NCBI GenBank assembly: GCA_902827055.1
Contig: CADEHD010000147.1
Coordinates: 1 to 5,652 of the forward strand
From: an uncultured Chloroflexota bacterium
GTDB lineage: Bacteria > Chloroflexota > Dehalococcoidia > UBA2979
Direction: 5' to 3'
DNA length: 5,652 nt
Shown here piece by piece: positions 4,688 through 5,652 of the stretch (within the stretch, counting starts at the first letter, position 1; the number at the start of each line of letters is the position of its first letter). A model generated the notes under the pieces. That model ran no database searches, was not told where the DNA came from, and saw only the letters and a program-made list of their open reading frames with translations. The position numbers were made by a program, and so were the translations under genes.

Positions 4688-5191
4688 ATGATGACGATGA
4701 AGGGTCTGGTCCGGGTCGGGTCCCTGGCCGGGCTGCTCGCGGTGGCGTTCCTGAGCGCCTCCATTTTCGCGAGCTCCGCTCACGCTCAGAACCCACCGGC
4801 CACGATGTACGGCACGGCGAAGGCCGGCGACAAGGTCGAGGCCCTGGTGGGCGGCAGGGTTTGTGCCACTGCCACCGCCGGTGCCGACGGCTTCTGGATG
4901 ATGCAGATCGCCGAGGGTGGCGCCTGTGGCGCCAAGGATGGTGACACCATCTCCTTCACCCTCAACGGCGCTGCCGCTGCTCAGACCGAGACCTGGAAGG
5001 CTGGCGGTGCCCCCAAGACCGTCGCCACCGGTGTCGCGCTCTCGGCCAGTGGCGTTGTCCCGCCGAAGACCGGTAACGCTGGCCTCCTGCCCACGGGCGG
5101 CGCCAGCAGCCCGTGGTTCGCGCTCATGCTGGGCGCCTTCGCGCTCGCCGGCCTCGCCGGCGCCCGCGCGATGACGGGTCGCCGCGCCTAG
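4688..5191 (+). CDS. Small exported protein with wall-sorting-like C-terminus
   Basis: A 167-residue protein predicted to be exported and held at the envelope by its C-terminus. The signal peptide is residues 1-33 (K5, R9, hydrophobic core 13-22, cleavage after AHA). One small beta-rich domain follows (about 37-120, YGTAKAGDKVEALV onward). It resembles short carboxypeptidase-regulatory-like domains of Chloroflexota surface proteins, as I remember them, with C59 and C80 as a likely disulfide. The tail has PPKTG (125-129), LPTGG (134-138), a membrane segment (143-159) and basic residues R160, R165 and R166. This tripartite layout is that of sortase-type signals, although LPTGG is not a strict LPXTG. 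GGAG lies nine bases before the first ATG; in-frame ATGs at 4691 and 4697 are alternatives. The gene is in line with the one ending at 4570, 117 bases away, and has similar codon choice. It is probably co-transcribed and surface-associated. Confidence 0.85.
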   Translation: MMTMKGLVRVGSLAGLLAVAFLSASIFASSAHAQNPPATMYGTAKAGDKVEALVGGRVCATATAGADGFWMMQIAEGGACGAKDGDTISFTLNGAAAAQTETWKAGGAPKTVATGVALSASGVVPPKTGNAGLLPTGGASSPWFALMLGAFALAGLAGARAMTGRRA

Positions 5192-5209
5192 GCCTCGTGC
5201 CTGCGCGCT

Positions 5210-5237
5210 AGCCCCTCGGGGCTCTACCTCCGGGTAG
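5210..5237 (+). other. Two tandem hairpins before the terminator
   Basis: AGCCC/GGGCT (5210-5214 with 5219-5223) and CTACC/GGTAG (5224-5228 with 5233-5237) are adjacent 5-bp hairpins, each with a 4-base loop. They begin 19 bases after the stop codon and lead directly into the terminator stem, so the 3' end would be three stacked hairpins. Confidence 0.45.
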
Positions 5238-5239
5238 TG

Positions 5240-5278
5240 ACGGGCCCCCTGCGTTTGCAGGGGGCCCGTTGTTTGTTG
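5240..5278 (+). terminator. Strong intrinsic (Rho-independent) terminator
   Basis: CGGGCCCCCTGC (5241-5252) pairs perfectly with GCAGGGGGCCCG (5257-5268) around a GTTT loop. A5240-T5269 extends the stem to 13 bp. The T-rich tail TTGTTTGTTG (5269-5278) follows at once. It lies 48 bases after the stop codon of the small exported protein and closes the surface-protein gene group. Confidence 0.93.
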
Positions 5279-5435
5279 CGGTCCTTGCGGTCCCTGTCTC
5301 CTGGTGCGCCGCGCGCCGCGTGCGCCACGTGCGACGCCGCCTGCCCTCGAGCGCTCCGCGGGCGAGCCAGTGACGTGAGCAACGACACGATCTCGTGCAA
5401 GACGATTGCCGCACCGCGCGCTACGGTAGATCGCG

Positions 5436-5652
5436 ATGTCCCAGTCGGAACTTCCTGAGCAGAACGCGCCGCCTCGCACCGGCTTCCTCGATGTCGTCGT
5501 GCGGTGGTGGGCGCAGCAACCCGGCCCAGCGCGAGCAACCGCGGTGGGCGGGCTCGCGATCGTGCTCCTGGCGGTGGTCGGCCTCGTCACGGTGCTCAGC
5601 AGCGGCGGCGGCGAGACCGCGGGGCTGACGGTGCGCCGTTCGGGCGGGGGTG
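5436..5652 (+). CDS. N-terminus of an unidentified single-pass membrane protein (partial)
   Basis: An ATG at 5436 opens a frame with no stop to the window edge, giving 72 complete residues. An acidic, Pro-containing start (MSQSELPEQNAPP) is followed by FLDVVVRWWAQQPGPARAT. A strongly hydrophobic segment comes next (about 40-57, GLAIVLLAVVGLVTVL), and then a Gly-rich stretch, SSGGGETAGLTVRRSGGG. This suggests a membrane-anchored protein with a short cytoplasmic N-terminus and the rest outside. TAG at 5427-5429 is in frame just upstream, which fixes the start to this ATG or a later one. No clear Shine-Dalgarno is present, only GGTAGA. TACGGT (5422-5427) could be a -10 element placing transcription at or near the ATG, which would make the mRNA leaderless. 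It lies after the terminator and so is a separate transcription unit. The family is not recognised. Confidence 0.65.
   Translation, partial: MSQSELPEQNAPPRTGFLDVVVRWWAQQPGPARATAVGGLAIVLLAVVGLVTVLSSGGGETAGLTVRRSGGG

Noticed and set aside
4680..4691. A tiny upstream frame ATG-ACT-GCA-TGA overlapping the start of the small exported protein
   Set aside because: Its ATG is only one base after the GGAG, too close for initiation, and three codons give no testable product.
1..5652. CRISPR arrays, tRNA or rRNA genes, insertion sequences and tandem repeats
   Set aside because: I found no regularly spaced direct repeats, no cloverleaf or rRNA-like segments, no transposase and no terminal inverted repeats.

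Overview
This is a GC-rich bacterial window of 5,652 bases. Protein style suggests Chloroflexota (Dehalococcoidia/Thermomicrobia-like) rather than a classical actinobacterium. The exported proteins are rich in Ala, Thr and Gly and carry Ig-like domains. Two of them end in a C-terminal domain with a GVW..Y..GAP..VN..F core, and a third is a short exported protein with an xPxTG-like tail. I know these styles from memory of Chloroflexota surface proteins, so the assignment is an inference and not a database result.

Left arm, minus strand: an ECF-type sigma factor (77-748). A perfect 8-bp hairpin follows its stop codon, and then comes the first 11 codons of another gene that leaves the window at base 1. 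By position that gene could be the sigma factor's partner, but it is too short to identify. A 357-base divergent region (749-1105) has no convincing gene but holds three inverted repeats, including a perfect 16-bp palindrome.

Centre and right, plus strand: three exported proteins in a row. The first (1106-2320) and second (2783-4570) are diverged paralogues. They share an Ig-like core (LVT..TSRG) and a C-terminal domain of about 76 residues that aligns without gaps. Between them lies a 462-base gap. Its last 275 bases look like a long, almost continuously folded mRNA leader. The leader ends in a 5-bp GNRA hairpin that buries the Shine-Dalgarno of the second protein, which starts at TTG. The third protein (4688-5191) is small, with a signal peptide, one beta-rich domain, and a PPKTG/LPTGG plus membrane segment plus Arg tail. 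A 14-bp perfect GC hairpin separates it from the second protein. A strong intrinsic terminator (5240-5278) closes the group. A new membrane protein begins at 5436 and runs off the right edge.

Working model (inference): this is a cell-envelope locus. The second protein looks like an abundant S-layer- or adhesin-like surface protein, from its C-ending codon choice and long structured leader. The small third protein may be made from the same transcript at a different level, set by the intercistronic hairpin. The first protein is a paralogue with different codon choice and probably lower expression. The ECF sigma factor could control one or more of these promoters. The most unusual feature is the structured leader with its buried ribosome-binding site.
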